Made by a program: the position numbers and the translations under genes
In this document: one piece after another, positions 1 to 10,600 of the stretch
Layout: each line of letters starts with the position of its first letter
Numbering within the stretch: the first letter of the stretch is position 1
From: Pirellulales bacterium
GTDB taxonomy: Bacteria; Planctomycetota; Planctomycetia; Pirellulales; JAEUIK01
Length of the DNA: 64,000 bases
NCBI GenBank assembly: GCA_019694455.1
Contig: JAIBBY010000002.1
Coordinates: 155,809-219,808, forward strand
Direction of reading: 5' to 3'
Notes under the pieces: generated by a model
What the model saw: only the letters and a program-made list of their open reading frames with translations
The model's database searches: none
Told to the model about the DNA's origin: nothing

Positions 1-1
1 G

Positions 2-295
2 CAAGAGCTGCTCGGCTTCATGGTGCGCAAGGAGCCCAAGGGGCACGGCACCAATCAATACATCGAAGGCCCAGTCGAGCCAGGGCAGCGCGTGGTGATT
101 GTGGAGGACGTGGTGACCACCGGCGGATCGTCGCTATTGGCGATCGAGCGCGCGGAGGCGTTTGGATTGAAAATCGAGCGCGTGATCGCCATCGTCGACC
201 GCATGGAAGGGGGGCGCCAGGCGTTCGAGAATCGCGGATATCCGCTGGAGACGCTGCTCACGATTCGCGATTTTGGTATCGAGCCGGCCAAGTAA
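2..295 (+). CDS. pyrE: Orotate phosphoribosyltransferase, C-terminal part (cut by window edge)
   Basis: The frame is already open at base 2 and ends at TAA 293-295, so the N-terminus lies outside the window. The visible residues carry RKEPKGHGT, the flexible-loop region of orotate phosphoribosyltransferase, and VVIVEDVVTTGGS, the PRPP-binding signature of type I phosphoribosyltransferases (two acidic residues followed by TTGGS). The family joins orotate and PRPP to make orotidine 5'-monophosphate in cytosolic pyrimidine synthesis. The C-terminal length after the PRPP motif is normal for PyrE. A small plus-strand gene follows after 36 bases and may be co-transcribed. Identification as a phosphoribosyltransferase is certain; PyrE is strongly favoured by the KGHGT loop. 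Confidence 0.93.
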   Translation, partial: QELLGFMVRKEPKGHGTNQYIEGPVEPGQRVVIVEDVVTTGGSSLLAIERAEAFGLKIERVIAIVDRMEGGRQAFENRGYPLETLLTIRDFGIEPAK

Positions 296-331
296 CGCCG
301 CGCTCAATCATCCTGCGCCAATGGACTGGCC

Positions 332-1030
332 ATGGAAACCTCGCTGCATCGCCAACTGAAAGAATTCTACCGCGGCCCCGACGCGCGCGTGGAAGTGAAG
401 CTGGGTCGCTATCGCATCGACGTGGTCACGCCCGAGCGGTTGATTGAAATTCAGCATGGCTCGCTGGCGGCAATTCGGGCCAAGATCGCCGCGCTCGTGG
501 CGGAGCACGATGTGCTGGTGGTCAAGCCGCTGATCGCCGCCAAACGCATCGTCACCCTGAAGCGGCGCGGCGGGCGCGTGGCGCGGCAGCGGATGAGCCC
601 CAAGCGGGCGACGTTCGCCGACGCGTTTCACGACCTGATTTACTTCGCCAAGGTGTTTCCGCATCCGCGACTGACCGTCGAGTTGTTGCTGGTGGAAGTC
701 GAGGAGACGCGTTATCCGGGGCATGGTCGGCGGCGACGCTGGCGGCGCGACGACTTTGAGATTGAGGATCAGAAGCTGGTGTCGGTGTTGGATCTGCGGA
801 CGATTCGCGTGGCGGCCGATTTGCGCACGCTGCTCGCCGGCGTGCCGCCGGGACCGTTTCACACGGGCAACTTGGCCGAAGCGGCGGATATTCCGCGCTG
901 GGTGGCGCAGCGCGTGGCATATTGCCTGCGCGAGACAGGGGCGGCGCGTGTGGCGGCGCGGCGACGGCAGGGATTCGTCTACGAGTGGAACGAGCCGGCC
1001 AAGCAGCGCCGCCCGCGCCGCGCAGCGTGA
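332..1030 (+). CDS. Uncharacterised protein, possible PD-(D/E)XK nuclease-like fold
   Basis: A 232-residue basic protein with no signal peptide or membrane segment. Residues about 20-41 show a predicted strand-turn-strand with D30 and E39-x-Q41 (YRIDVV then LIEIQHG). This resembles the PD-(D/E)XK nuclease core with Gln in place of the usual Lys. It is followed by a helix and a VLVVKP strand, as that fold would require. The middle (about 125-140) is very Arg-rich, and the C-terminal half reads like a small helical or winged-helix domain ending in a basic tail. It lies 36 bases after pyrE on the same strand. I do not recognise a named family. The nuclease idea is inference from a short motif, and a non-enzymatic DNA-binding protein is possible. 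Confidence 0.7.
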   Translation: METSLHRQLKEFYRGPDARVEVKLGRYRIDVVTPERLIEIQHGSLAAIRAKIAALVAEHDVLVVKPLIAAKRIVTLKRRGGRVARQRMSPKRATFADAFHDLIYFAKVFPHPRLTVELLLVEVEETRYPGHGRRRRWRRDDFEIEDQKLVSVLDLRTIRVAADLRTLLAGVPPGPFHTGNLAEAADIPRWVAQRVAYCLRETGAARVAARRRQGFVYEWNEPAKQRRPRRAA

Positions 1031-1049
1031 GCGCGAAGCGGCAGAGGGG

Positions 1050-1140
1050 AAAAACCGCCGAGACGCGGCGACGCAGTGGAGAGTGGAGAGGGACGAAGCA
1101 ATAAATGCAAAGGCGCAAGGATGCGAAGGAGGAGAGAGGG
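1050..1140. repeat. Degenerate heptad-type intergenic repeat
   Basis: The space after the 332-1030 gene is purine-rich with 7-base periodicity. GTGGAGA occurs twice in tandem at 1076-1089, flanked by related GACGCGG/CGACGCA units. A second run, ATGCAAA GGCGCAA GGATGCG, lies at 1103-1123. It resembles the short heptameric tandem repeats seen between genes of several environmental bacteria. I see no coding potential in 1031-1217. Confidence 0.4.
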
Positions 1141-1217
1141 GGGCAGTTGAGCAGCGGGGGGGCATGTGAGTGTTTTGTGGCACTCCTGGCTCCATCCCCT
1201 GGCGCCGAACCACTACC

Positions 1218-1973
1218 CTACAGCAGGCTTTCCAGCAGCAGTCGCAGTTTGCGCAGCTCGGCGGCATGATCCACTCCTGGTTCATGCTGATCGGCTACGT
1301 GTACGCACAGCGCCCGGTTGTAGCCCACCTTATTGAGCTGCGCGAACAAACGGCCGTATTCGATGTCTCCCTGGCCGATGCGGACTTGCAGCTTGTCTTT
1401 GGTGCTGTCGCGCAGGTGGACGTGGCGAATATATTTGATGATCGTTTCGTAATTCGCCGTGCGGGTAGCGGCAGCCAGATAATGGCTGGGATCGAAGGTG
1501 AGTCCCAGCCCCTTCACGTTTTCGCATAGCGTGACGATGCTGTCGGCGTCCTGGGTCATGCGACCCACTTCGTTCTTGACGCCGACCACCACTCCTTCGA
1601 CGGCGGCGATGCGAACCAACTCGCGCAGGCGCTCGACTTCGGCGTTGAAGGGGGTGCCCAGCTCTCCGGCGCGCACGCAGACCAGCGCCACGCGCGTCCC
1701 TTTGGCCAGCTTGCAACAGGCGGAAAAATGCTCGTAGCCTGCCTGGCCCAGCGTGTCGATCTCAACGGCATAGGCCACCGGCTTGAGGCGGTGCATGGCG
1801 CGGCAGACCTGAATGGCCTCTTCGAGATTTTCCGCCACCTGCGATGGCTTGAGGGCGCCGCCTTGCTCGCGGATGCCGATTTCGACTTGCGTGAACTCCA
1901 AATCGGCCAGCTTGCCGATGGCCGACTCCAAACCGAGACCGGCGAAACAATCCGTTGACGCGGCGACAAACAC
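1218..1973 (-). CDS. Sugar phosphate isomerase/epimerase-like TIM barrel protein
   Basis: A 251-residue protein of the xylose-isomerase-like / AP-endonuclease-2 TIM barrel family. Supporting features are the N-terminal FVAASTDCF strand, EVEIGIRE-type strand ends, KNEVGRM (metal-ligand Glu strand), TFDPSHYLAA (conserved DPSH), YIRHVHLRDS (HVHLRD metal-binding strand) and GQGDIEYG near the C-terminus. Family members bind a divalent metal and isomerise or epimerise sugars; the substrate is unknown. The start is GTG at 1971-1973, chosen because AAGGAG (minus strand, 1981-1986) sits 7 bases upstream. No signal peptide is visible, so it is cytosolic. It appears monocistronic. Confidence 0.88.
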   Translation of the reverse strand: MFVAASTDCFAGLGLESAIGKLADLEFTQVEIGIREQGGALKPSQVAENLEEAIQVCRAMHRLKPVAYAVEIDTLGQAGYEHFSACCKLAKGTRVALVCVRAGELGTPFNAEVERLRELVRIAAVEGVVVGVKNEVGRMTQDADSIVTLCENVKGLGLTFDPSHYLAAATRTANYETIIKYIRHVHLRDSTKDKLQVRIGQGDIEYGRLFAQLNKVGYNRALCVHVADQHEPGVDHAAELRKLRLLLESLL

Positions 1974-1980
1974 TCCCAGA

Positions 1981-1986
1981 CTCCTT
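1981..1986 (-). promoter_or_regulatory. Shine-Dalgarno AAGGAG fixing a GTG start
   Basis: AAGGAG on the minus strand, 7 bases before the GTG at 1973. It supports GTG over any upstream codon for the TIM-barrel gene. Confidence 0.6.
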
Positions 1987-2126
1987 ACGCGGCGAACAGC
2001 CGCTCGATGGGCGAAGGGCTTTTGGGTTCCCTGGCCGGCAACGGACGCGCCGCGCCAACAGCGGCTAGCTTAGCGGCAGCACGCCGGTTGTGGCAACACG
2101 GCCAGCGAGCGCGCGTGCGAGTGCTG

Positions 2127-2780
2127 TCATCGGGCCAGCTCGAGCGTGCCCCATAAGCTGGGGTCTTCGTCGAAGGGAAGCTCGCCGCCGGCGGAAAATG
2201 TCTGCTGACCCAGTTCCTGATCCTGCACCAGATAGTTGAAGCCCAACCGCGGGTGCTCCACCGGATCGAAGCCGGTGAGCGCGTCGGCCGGCAGACAAAA
2301 TTGGAGCAGATAACCGTCGACGCGCTGCTCGCTTTTGCAGCGCAGGTCCTGCGGCCGCACGGGGCGGGCGTTTTCGCGCGCGCGATTGATGAGTTGTTGA
2401 TCGGCGATCGGCTCGTCGCGCTTGCGGCCGGCGCCGTACGGCAGGCAGACAAAGCGGTGGCAAAAGCGGCTGGCGCGATGCACATTGTGCGTGTCGCGGG
2501 TGTCGATCCAGAGTTGTAGCCCATCGCTCTCGGTCAACTTGCGCTCATCGCAGAAGGGGGCCCGGCGCTTGCCGGAGACGCGGATGGCGAAGACCAGCCC
2601 CTTTTCGTTCCAGGCCGCGCGGACATCGGCGTAGTCGCGACTGCCATCGAGCGCGGCCAGGTTGGGGAGGCGATAGCTCTCGTCGAGGTCGGCGCCCGCG
2701 GCGCTCCACAAAGCATCGCGATAGCGGCAAGGGGCGGCGAAACGGAACAGGGTGCGCGGCGGGATGAGCGGGCTTGTCAT
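2127..2780 (-). CDS. Carbohydrate-binding (CBM9/DOMON-like) beta-sandwich protein, hypothetical
   Basis: A 217-residue protein without a signal peptide. It has the layout of a CBM9-like sandwich: DYADVRAAWNEKGLVFAIRVSG (strands with a conserved Trp), then LTESDGLQLWIDTRDTHNVHRASRFCHRF (acidic DGLQLWIDTRD strand), and a C-terminal PRLGFNYLVQDQELGQ strand. CBM9-like domains bind sugars or act as structural modules on secreted enzymes. This one stands alone with no catalytic domain. It diverges from the membrane-protein gene at 2841 across a 60-base gap holding both promoters. Function is unknown; the fold assignment is inference from the strand pattern. Confidence 0.72.
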   Translation of the reverse strand: MTSPLIPPRTLFRFAAPCRYRDALWSAAGADLDESYRLPNLAALDGSRDYADVRAAWNEKGLVFAIRVSGKRRAPFCDERKLTESDGLQLWIDTRDTHNVHRASRFCHRFVCLPYGAGRKRDEPIADQQLINRARENARPVRPQDLRCKSEQRVDGYLLQFCLPADALTGFDPVEHPRLGFNYLVQDQELGQQTFSAGGELPFDEDPSLWGTLELAR

Positions 2781-2840
2781 GTCGCTATCTTACGAATTGT
2801 CACTGGTTCTGGTCCACCGCTCGGGGTTCAATAGCGGCAC

Positions 2841-4625
2841 ATGTTGACGGCACATGTCGAAAATCGCGATTGGCGTTCGCATGGCGTGCGGCTTAGCGGC
2901 CTGTATGTGCTCGTGTTTGCGTGCGCGCTGGCCGTGCATTGGCCGCATCTGGCGCTCGATTTTGCCTTCGACGACCGCTACATGGCCCGCGAGATTGGGC
3001 TGGTTGAAACCGCGCGCAAGCCCCTGGCGCAATTTGCGCTGGAGCCAGTGAGCGAGCACTTTGTGCCGTTCTGGAAGCTAGGCTACTACGCGCGCTGGCG
3101 CGTGTTGGGTTTGCGACCGGCGCCGTGGCGATTGTTGGCGTGTCTTTGGCAGGCCGCAAGCGCCACCTTGCTCTTTGTGCTGCTTCGAGAGTATGGGGCT
3201 TCCATGTTTGCCGCCATTGTGGCGGCGGTGTGGTGGTCGGCCGTCGCGCTGGGGCAGTGGGACGAACCACTGTTGTATATTTGGAACCACAATTACCTCG
3301 GCGCCCTGTTCTGGCTCATGGCGGGAATGTGGGCAATCGCCGCTCGACCGCGACTGGCGCCGTGGATCCTGATGGCGACAATACTGCTTGCAGTGCTCAC
3401 CTGGAGCATTGTCTGGGCAATGCTGCCCGCACTCGCCGCGCAAATTGGATTCGACGCGCGCACAGGACGATTGAGTCGCTCGCAATCCGCGCGACTATTC
3501 GTTGCATGGGCCTGCGCATGGTTAACACTGGGAGCCGTGGTGGGAGTGATCGCGCTGGCTGGCAAAACCGGCGTGGGAACATTCTCAATCGTGGCGATCA
3601 CGCGGCCGCCGCTGCAGTTTGCGGTGGCATTGGGCAACATGCTGTGGTGGATCGATCTGGAACCCGGCGATGCGAACCTGGCAGCCAAGTGCGTGCTCGC
3701 GGTCGGAACATGCTTGATTGCGATCGGTCTGGCGCAGCGAGAGAGCCGTCCCATTGTGATCGTACTGTGGCTCTTGGCTTGGCTCTATCTCGTCTTGGTC
3801 AACGTGGGACGCGGCGACTATCCGCTGCGCGCCGCGCTTTCCTCGGGGCGTTACTTGTACATGGCCGCCCTGCCATGGTGCGCGGCCATCGGCGTCGGCC
3901 TGGGAGAATTGGCGAATCGCATTGCAGTCAAGCATCCACGTGGTTGGCTGGCCATGGTGTTCCTTATGGCATTACTCTGTGCGCTCGAAGTGGCGCACCA
4001 GCGCCAAGTTGCGCAGCGAGCGGCGGAGTTATACCGGTTGGCTTTCCGCGCCGACAGTCGCAGTCACCGCCAACAAAGTGAGCTGATTGCCAAGCTGGCC
4101 GAGCACGGCGGAAGCGAGGCGCGACTGCTACTGCCCGACTTGCCCATCTGGTTGCCGTTGTTTCCCAAGTTCTATCACCCTGCGTCAGGCTTTGCGGCGG
4201 TGGTTGATCCGAACGTCGCATCGCGTTTGCGCTGGGCGCGAGGAGACGAACTGGACCATGTGGATCTGGCAAAGGTCGACGCGGCGCTGGCCAGCGTTGA
4301 TCACCCACTGGCAGGCGTGTGGCGCAATCTGCTTCCCCTGGCCATCGACGATTTTCGACTCATTCTGTGGATCGATCGATTCGCGGCGAAAAACAGCCCG
4401 CCCTGGGCGCTTCCCGACTTTCAGATCAAGCATGGCAGCTTGGTGGTCTCGGCCGCAGAACTGGCCCGTTGGGGCTATCGTCGGCCGCTGGAGAACATTG
4501 TGTTTAGATCAGCGCCGGAGCCGGACCGGAAGCAAGTTGCTTGGCAGATCGAGCGACTAAGCGCCAACGGCGCTCCCGAGGCCGTGCGCTGGGTCGGCAT
4601 CCTCAAGCAGTTATCTGCCGAGTAG
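2841..4625 (+). CDS. Multi-pass membrane protein, possible GT-C glycosyltransferase-like
   Basis: A 594-residue protein with about ten hydrophobic helices in the first 400 residues and a soluble C-terminal domain of about 190 residues. After the first helix comes LDFAFDDRYMAR. An acidic pair in the first non-cytoplasmic loop is a hallmark of GT-C glycosyltransferases using lipid-linked sugars. The loop between later helices contains WNHNYLGALFWLMAG and RGDYPLRAALSSGRYLY, compatible with such enzymes. The start is ATG 2841. It converges on uvrA with only 10 bases between the stops. No neighbour gives a pathway. I do not recognise an exact family; GT-C membership is inferred from topology and the DD motif. 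Confidence 0.75.
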   Translation: MLTAHVENRDWRSHGVRLSGLYVLVFACALAVHWPHLALDFAFDDRYMAREIGLVETARKPLAQFALEPVSEHFVPFWKLGYYARWRVLGLRPAPWRLLACLWQAASATLLFVLLREYGASMFAAIVAAVWWSAVALGQWDEPLLYIWNHNYLGALFWLMAGMWAIAARPRLAPWILMATILLAVLTWSIVWAMLPALAAQIGFDARTGRLSRSQSARLFVAWACAWLTLGAVVGVIALAGKTGVGTFSIVAITRPPLQFAVALGNMLWWIDLEPGDANLAAKCVLAVGTCLIAIGLAQRESRPIVIVLWLLAWLYLVLVNVGRGDYPLRAALSSGRYLYMAALPWCAAIGVGLGELANRIAVKHPRGWLAMVFLMALLCALEVAHQRQVAQRAAELYRLAFRADSRSHRQQSELIAKLAEHGGSEARLLLPDLPIWLPLFPKFYHPASGFAAVVDPNVASRLRWARGDELDHVDLAKVDAALASVDHPLAGVWRNLLPLAIDDFRLILWIDRFAAKNSPPWALPDFQIKHGSLVVSAAELARWGYRRPLENIVFRSAPEPDRKQVAWQIERLSANGAPEAVRWVGILKQLSAE

Positions 4626-4635
4626 CGCCGTTTTA

Positions 4636-7600
4636 CTATGCGGCGGCGGTCAGTTCGGCCAGATGCTGGCGCAGAAAATCGGCCAGGTCGCCACGCGCCA
4701 GATCGTCGAGCGTGCGAAATTCGAGCTTGAACTGGTCGCGGGCCCGGTCGCTCGTCAGTTGGCGATCGTGCCCTAACTCGGCGACGCGCCCCAAGGCAAA
4801 GCGCCCCTTGGGGCCGCTGAGCACCAGTTCGACGCCGGTGCGGCGCTTGGTGAAGACGCTGGCCCAAGGCTCCGACTGGCCCGGCGCCACCAGATGCACC
4901 ACCTGCTGGTTGTTCCACAAAAACTGCCCGTCGGGCGCGACCTCGGAGAGCAGCTCAAACAGTTCTTCGAGCAGCTCGGTTTCCCAGTCGATCTTCTTTC
5001 CCGGCGGAAACCCGCGGCGTGAGAAGTGCCATTTTTTGCCGAGCACTTTCCACGGCATGATGTTGTCGGGGTCTTCCTGGGCGCGCTTGGCGAACTTTTG
5101 AAAACCAGCGACGGCGCCCTCTAGAAACTGCCAGAAGGCGGGGGTGTCGATCTCGTCTAAAGAGTGCACCACAAGCTGCACTTCTTGCCACGGCCCGCGA
5201 AGCTGCTTGCACTTCACGCGCGACTCGTTGCCGTAGACCGGCAGGTGATGCAGTTCGTTGAGCGGTTTGAGGTTCAACTCTTGAATCAGGCGCTCGCGCG
5301 AGAAGGTCTTTTTGGCCATGCGAAACTTGAGGGTCAACAGCCACTCGCTGCCAGTGACGGCGTGGAAAAACCAGCCCTCGGATTTCTTCTCGCCGCAGAT
5401 CTCGACCACCGTGCGGGCGTTCCAGTTGGTGGCGCCGAACTCGCCCAGGTCGTGGATGCGATCGATCACTTGGGCCAGGATGCGCCCATCCCAGCGGCAT
5501 GGCTCGCCGTTGCGGCCCACACGATCGTGCGTGTGCCAGCGGCGGCCGTCGACCTCCCACGGCATCTTGGTGTCGCGCCCCACGTCGGCGATATCGAGAT
5601 CGGTCTTGCGCTCGGCCTCGGCGGCGGCAAAGTCGTAGAGCTTGCGCGGGCGATGCGGTCCGGCCGCGAGCACCGGCGCGAGCATGTCGCCGGTGTAGCT
5701 GTACAGCGCTGGCGCCGCGCTCGCTTTGGCGCCGCGAGCCGGCTTCTTGCGCGCCGCCTGCGCCTGCGAGACGACATCCTCGGGCGTGCCTTCGGCCACG
5801 ATATGTCCGCCGGCCGTGCCTGCCTCGGGACCGAGGTCGATGATCCAATCGGCGGTCTTGATGACGTCGAGATTGTGTTCGATGACGACGACCGTGTTGC
5901 CCAGGTCGACTAGCCGGTTGAGCACGTCGAGCAGTTTGGCGAGATCGTCGAAGTGCAGTCCCGTGGTCGGCTCGTCCAACAGATACAGCGTGCGGCCCGT
6001 ATCGGGTCGGGCAAGCTCGGCCGCCAGCTTGACGCGCTGCGCCTCGCCGCCAGAAAGCGTCGGCGCCGATTGGCCCAGCTTGACGTAATCCAGCCCCACA
6101 TCGCACAGCGTTTGCAGGACGCGGCGGATCTTGGGGATGTTCTCGAACAACTCGGCGGCGCGGCCGCAGGGTAGCTCCAGCACGTCGGCGATGCTGTGCC
6201 CCTTGTAGCACACGGCCAGCGTCTCGGGGTTGTAGCGCTTGCCGCGGCAAGTGTCGCACTCGACCCACACATCGGGCAGAAAGTGCATCTCGACGCGGAT
6301 CTGGCCATTCCCTTCGCAGGCCTCGCAGCGCCCGCCGGCGACATTGAAGCTGAAGCGCCGCGCCGTGTAACCGCGCAGCTTGGCCTCGGGCAGTTGCGAA
6401 AAGAGTTGGCGGATCAATTCAAAGACGCCAGTGTAGGTGGCCGGGTTCGATGTTGGCGTGTTGCCCAGCGGTTGCTGGTCGACGCGGATGACCTTATTGA
6501 TCAGGTGCAGGCCCTGCACCGATTCGTGCGGCGCGGGCGCGGTGCTGGCGCGATGCAGCACCTTGGCAAGCGCGTTGTAGAGGACATCTTCGACCAGCGA
6601 GCTTTTGCCGCTGCCGCTGACGCCGGTGATGGCGGTGAAGGCGCCCAATGGGATCCGCGCGCTTATGTTTTTCAGGTTGTTGTGCCGCGCGCCGATGACT
6701 TCGATCCAGCCGCCGCCGGGGGGCGCGGCCTCGTTCGATTCGGCCTGCCGCGCTCGCGCGCCGCGCTTGGGTTTGACCGGCGCGGCAATCGACGACATCC
6801 GCCGATTGGTGGGTACGGCAATCGCCTTGCCGCCCGAGAGATAGGGGCCGGTGACCGATCCCTTCTGCCGCGCGACCGCGGCGGGCGTGCCGCGGGCGAC
6901 GATCTGCCCGCCATGTTCGCCAGCGCCGGGGCCAAAATCGAGCAGTTGATCGGCCTGTTCGACCACTTCGCGATCGTGCTCGACCACGAGCAAGGTGTTG
7001 CCGAGGTCGCGGAGCTTAAGCAGCGCCTCGATCAGCCGACGGTTGTCGCGCGGGTGCAGGCCAATTGTCGGCTCGTCGAGCACGTACAGCACGCCGGTCA
7101 GTCCGCTACCGACCTGGCTGGCGAGTCGAATGCGCTGTGCTTCGCCGCCCGAGAGGGTGGGCGCGGCGCGTCCGAGCGTGAGGTAGTCGAGGCCAACATC
7201 GACGAGAAACTGCAGGCGGTGACGAATCTCGCGGATGATCTCGCCGGCGATCTTTTTTTCCGAACCAGCGGGCTTCCAGGCCATGAACCAAGCGACCAGT
7301 TCGCCCAGCGGCAGGCGGGTGATCTCGCCAATAGTGAGGCCGCGAAAGCGCACCGCCGACGCGTCGTCGCGGAGACGACTGCCGCCACAGGTCGAACATT
7401 CCACTTCGCCGGTGAGCGATTCCAGCCGACCGCGATACGCCTGCGAGAGACGCGACACTTCGTCAAGCGCCGGATAGAGCCCCTTGAATTGAAAGCGGAA
7501 CAGCGTACCGGCGGGGCGTCCCTTGGCGTCGGCGGCCGGCACATCGATCCAATCCTCGCCAGTGCCGTAGAGCAATGCGCGGCGCTGTCGCATGCTGAGC

Positions 7601-10600
7601 CGCTCGAAGGGGACATCGAGCGGCACGTTGGCGTGCGCGCCCAGCGCCGCGAGCATCGCCCGCGACAAGGGTTGATTGAGATTGGGCCACAGATCGATGG
7701 CGCCAGCTTCGAGCGTGAGCCGCGGATCGTGAATCAACGTCGCCTGGTTGGCGCCTTGTTCAACGCCGAGACCCTCGCAGGCCGGACACCAGCCGAGCCA
7801 GGTGTTGAACGAAAAGCTGTGCGGCGTGAGCGGCTCGAAGCTGCGCCCGCAGCGATCGCAGGCAAAGTGCTGGCTGTGAATCTCCGTCTCCCAGCGCGAC
7901 TCGGGTTGATCGTCGTCGACCAGCGCCAGGCCAATCACCCCTTTGCCGAGCGCCAGCGCGCTTTCCACGCTGTCGGCGATGCGCGAGCGGCTTTCGGGCT
8001 TGATCGACAGGCGGTCGACCACCACTTCGATGCGATGCTTGCGGCGGCGGTCGATCGTCGGCAGCGCGTCGAGGCTGTGCGTCTCGCCGTCGATGCGCAC
8101 GCGCTGATAACCGGCGGCGCGTAGCTCGTCCCACAGCGCGTCGTGCTTCTCGCCGACCGCCACCTCTTGCGGCGCCAGCAGATAACATTTGGCGCCGGCC
8201 GGCCGCGCCATGATTTTGTCGATGATCTGGTCGGCCGTTTGCGTGCCGATCGGAACATCGCAATCGGGGCAGTGCGATTGTCCCAGTCGCGCGAACAAGA
8301 TGCGCAGGTAGTCGTATACCTCGGTGACGGTGCCGACTGTCGAGCGCGGCGTGTGCCCCATGTTCTTTTGTTCGATCGCGATGGCGGGGGACAGTCCGCT
8401 GATGTGATCGAGCGCCGGCTTTTGCATTTGATCGACAAATTGCCGCGCGTAGGAACTGAGGCTCTCCACGTAACGGCGCTGCCCTTCGGCGTAGATCGTG
8501 TCCATGGCCAGCGAGCTTTTGCCCGAGCCCGACAGGCCGCAGCAAACGGTCATTTGATCGCGCGGAATCTCGACGTCGATGCCCTTGAGGTTGTGCTGGC
8601 GGGCGCCTTGCACCTTGATGGAGCGGGCCAGCCGCGCCTCGTCCGGTCGACGACGGGCGGCCAGCGGTTGATGCGCGCGGCCATTGCGCTGGGCGCTGGT
8701 TTTGACCTCGAGATGCGGCGCCAGCGACTTGCCAGTATGCGACTGGGCGCACGCCGCCAACGACTCTGGCGTGCCAACGGCGACGAGTTGCCCCCCCGCC
8801 TCGCCCCCTTCGGGGCCCAGATCGATTAGCCAGTCGGCGGTTTTGATGACGTCTAGGTTGTGCTCCACCACGAGCACGGTGTTGCCCGCCTCGACAAAGT
8901 CTTGCAGCACCTTGAGCAACAGTTGAATGTCGGCGAAGTGCAAGCCCGTGGTCGGCTCGTCGAGCAGATAGAGCGTGCGGCCGGTGCTCTTTTTAACCAA
9001 CTCGCGGGCGAGTTTGATGCGCTGCGCCTCCCCGCCCGAAAGCGTGGGCGAGGGCTGCCCGAGCTTGAGGTAATCGAGCCCCACGTCGTGCAGGGTTTGC
9101 AGCTTGTGGCGCACGTGCGGCACGTTTTCGAAGTGGTCGAGCGCCTGCTGCACGTCCATCTCGAGCACGTCGGCGATCGACTTGCCTTTGAACTGCACCT
9201 GCAATGTTTCGCGATTGAAGCGCTTTCCCTCGCACACCGGGCAGGTCACCCAGATATCGGCGAGAAAGTCCATTTCCAGACGATTCGAGCCGTTGCCTTC
9301 GCAGGCTTCGCAGCGCCCTCCCTTGACGTTGAAGCTGAACCGTCCCGGCTTGTAGCCGCGCTTCTTGGCCTCCGGCAGTTGCATGTAGAGCGCGCGAATA
9401 TCGTCGAACAATTTGATGTAAGTGGCGGGATTGGAGCGCGGCGTGCGGCCGATGGGGGACTGATCGATGTCGATCAACTTGTCGAGATGCTCGAGCCCTT
9501 CGATCGCGTCGTGCGCGCCAGGCTCGCCATTGCCCGCGTTCAGGTCGCGGTGCAGCGCCTCGACCAGAATATCGTTGACCAGCGAGCTTTTGCCCGAGCC
9601 AGAGACGCCTGTGACGCAAACGAACTTGGCGAGCGGAATCTCGACATCGACCCCTTTGAGGTTGTTGTGCCTGGCGCCGCGAACGGTGAGCGCATGGCCG
9701 TTGCCGGCGCGGCGCGAGGCCGGCACGGCGATGGTCAATTCGCCCGAAAGGTACTTGCCGGTGACGCTGCGCTTGGCCTGCACGACCTCATCGAGCGAGC
9801 CGAGGGCGACCAGTTCGCCGCCGCGCACGCCGGGACCGGGGCCGAAGTCGATGATCGTATCGGCAGCGCGCATGGTGTCTTCGTCGTGCTCGACCACCAC
9901 CACGGTGTTGCCCATGTCGCGCAAGCGCACCAGCGTATCAAGCAGACGATCGTTGTCGCGCGGGTGCAGGCCGATGGACGGTTCGTCCAGAATGTAGAGC
10001 ACACCGACCAAACCGCTGCCGATCTGGCTGGCCAGCCGGATGCGCTGCGACTCGCCGCCCGAGAGGGTGGGCGCTGAGCGGTCGAGGGCCAGATAGTCAA
10101 GTCCCACGTTCAAGAGAAAGCCCAGCCGGCCGCGAATTTCCTTGAGCGCCTCGGCGGCGATGTGCGCGCTGGTGGCGTCGAGTTCCAGTTCTTCAAAGAA
10201 GTCGATCGCCTCCGACACCGCCAGTTGGCACACGGCGGGGAGGGTGAGCGCCGCGCGAGCGGTGAATTTTGAATTGCGGGAGGTGACGCGCACCGCGCGG
10301 GCCTGTGGGTTGAGTCGCTCGCCGGCGCACGCTTCGCAGTCGATCACGCTCATGTATTTTTCGAGCGCGCGGCGCTGCATGCCGCTCTTGGAGTTGCGGT
10401 ACTTCGAGAGCATGTCGGGGATGATGCCGTCGAACGTGCCGCCGTATTTGTGGCCGCTGGCGCCGTGCCGCCAGGTGAATGTGATGTGCAACTCGCCGGT
10501 GCCCCAAAGGATTTGGCGAACCAACTCGGGGTCTAGCTCGCGCCACGACGTTTCAAGAATGGAGCCGGGCTCGAGGCCATTCTCGCGTTCGAGAGTCTCG

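Noticed and set aside
308..1285. 325-codon minus-strand frame across the PD-(D/E)XK-like gene
   Set aside because: Basic and low-complexity translation opposite a better-supported plus-strand gene.
6196..8124. Long plus-strand reading frame (642 codons) opposite uvrA
   Set aside because: An antisense shadow of the GC-rich uvrA gene. Its translation matches no family and the minus strand encodes a full UvrA.
8860..10077. Another long plus-strand frame opposite uvrA
   Set aside because: Same reason: antisense to well-supported UvrA coding sequence.
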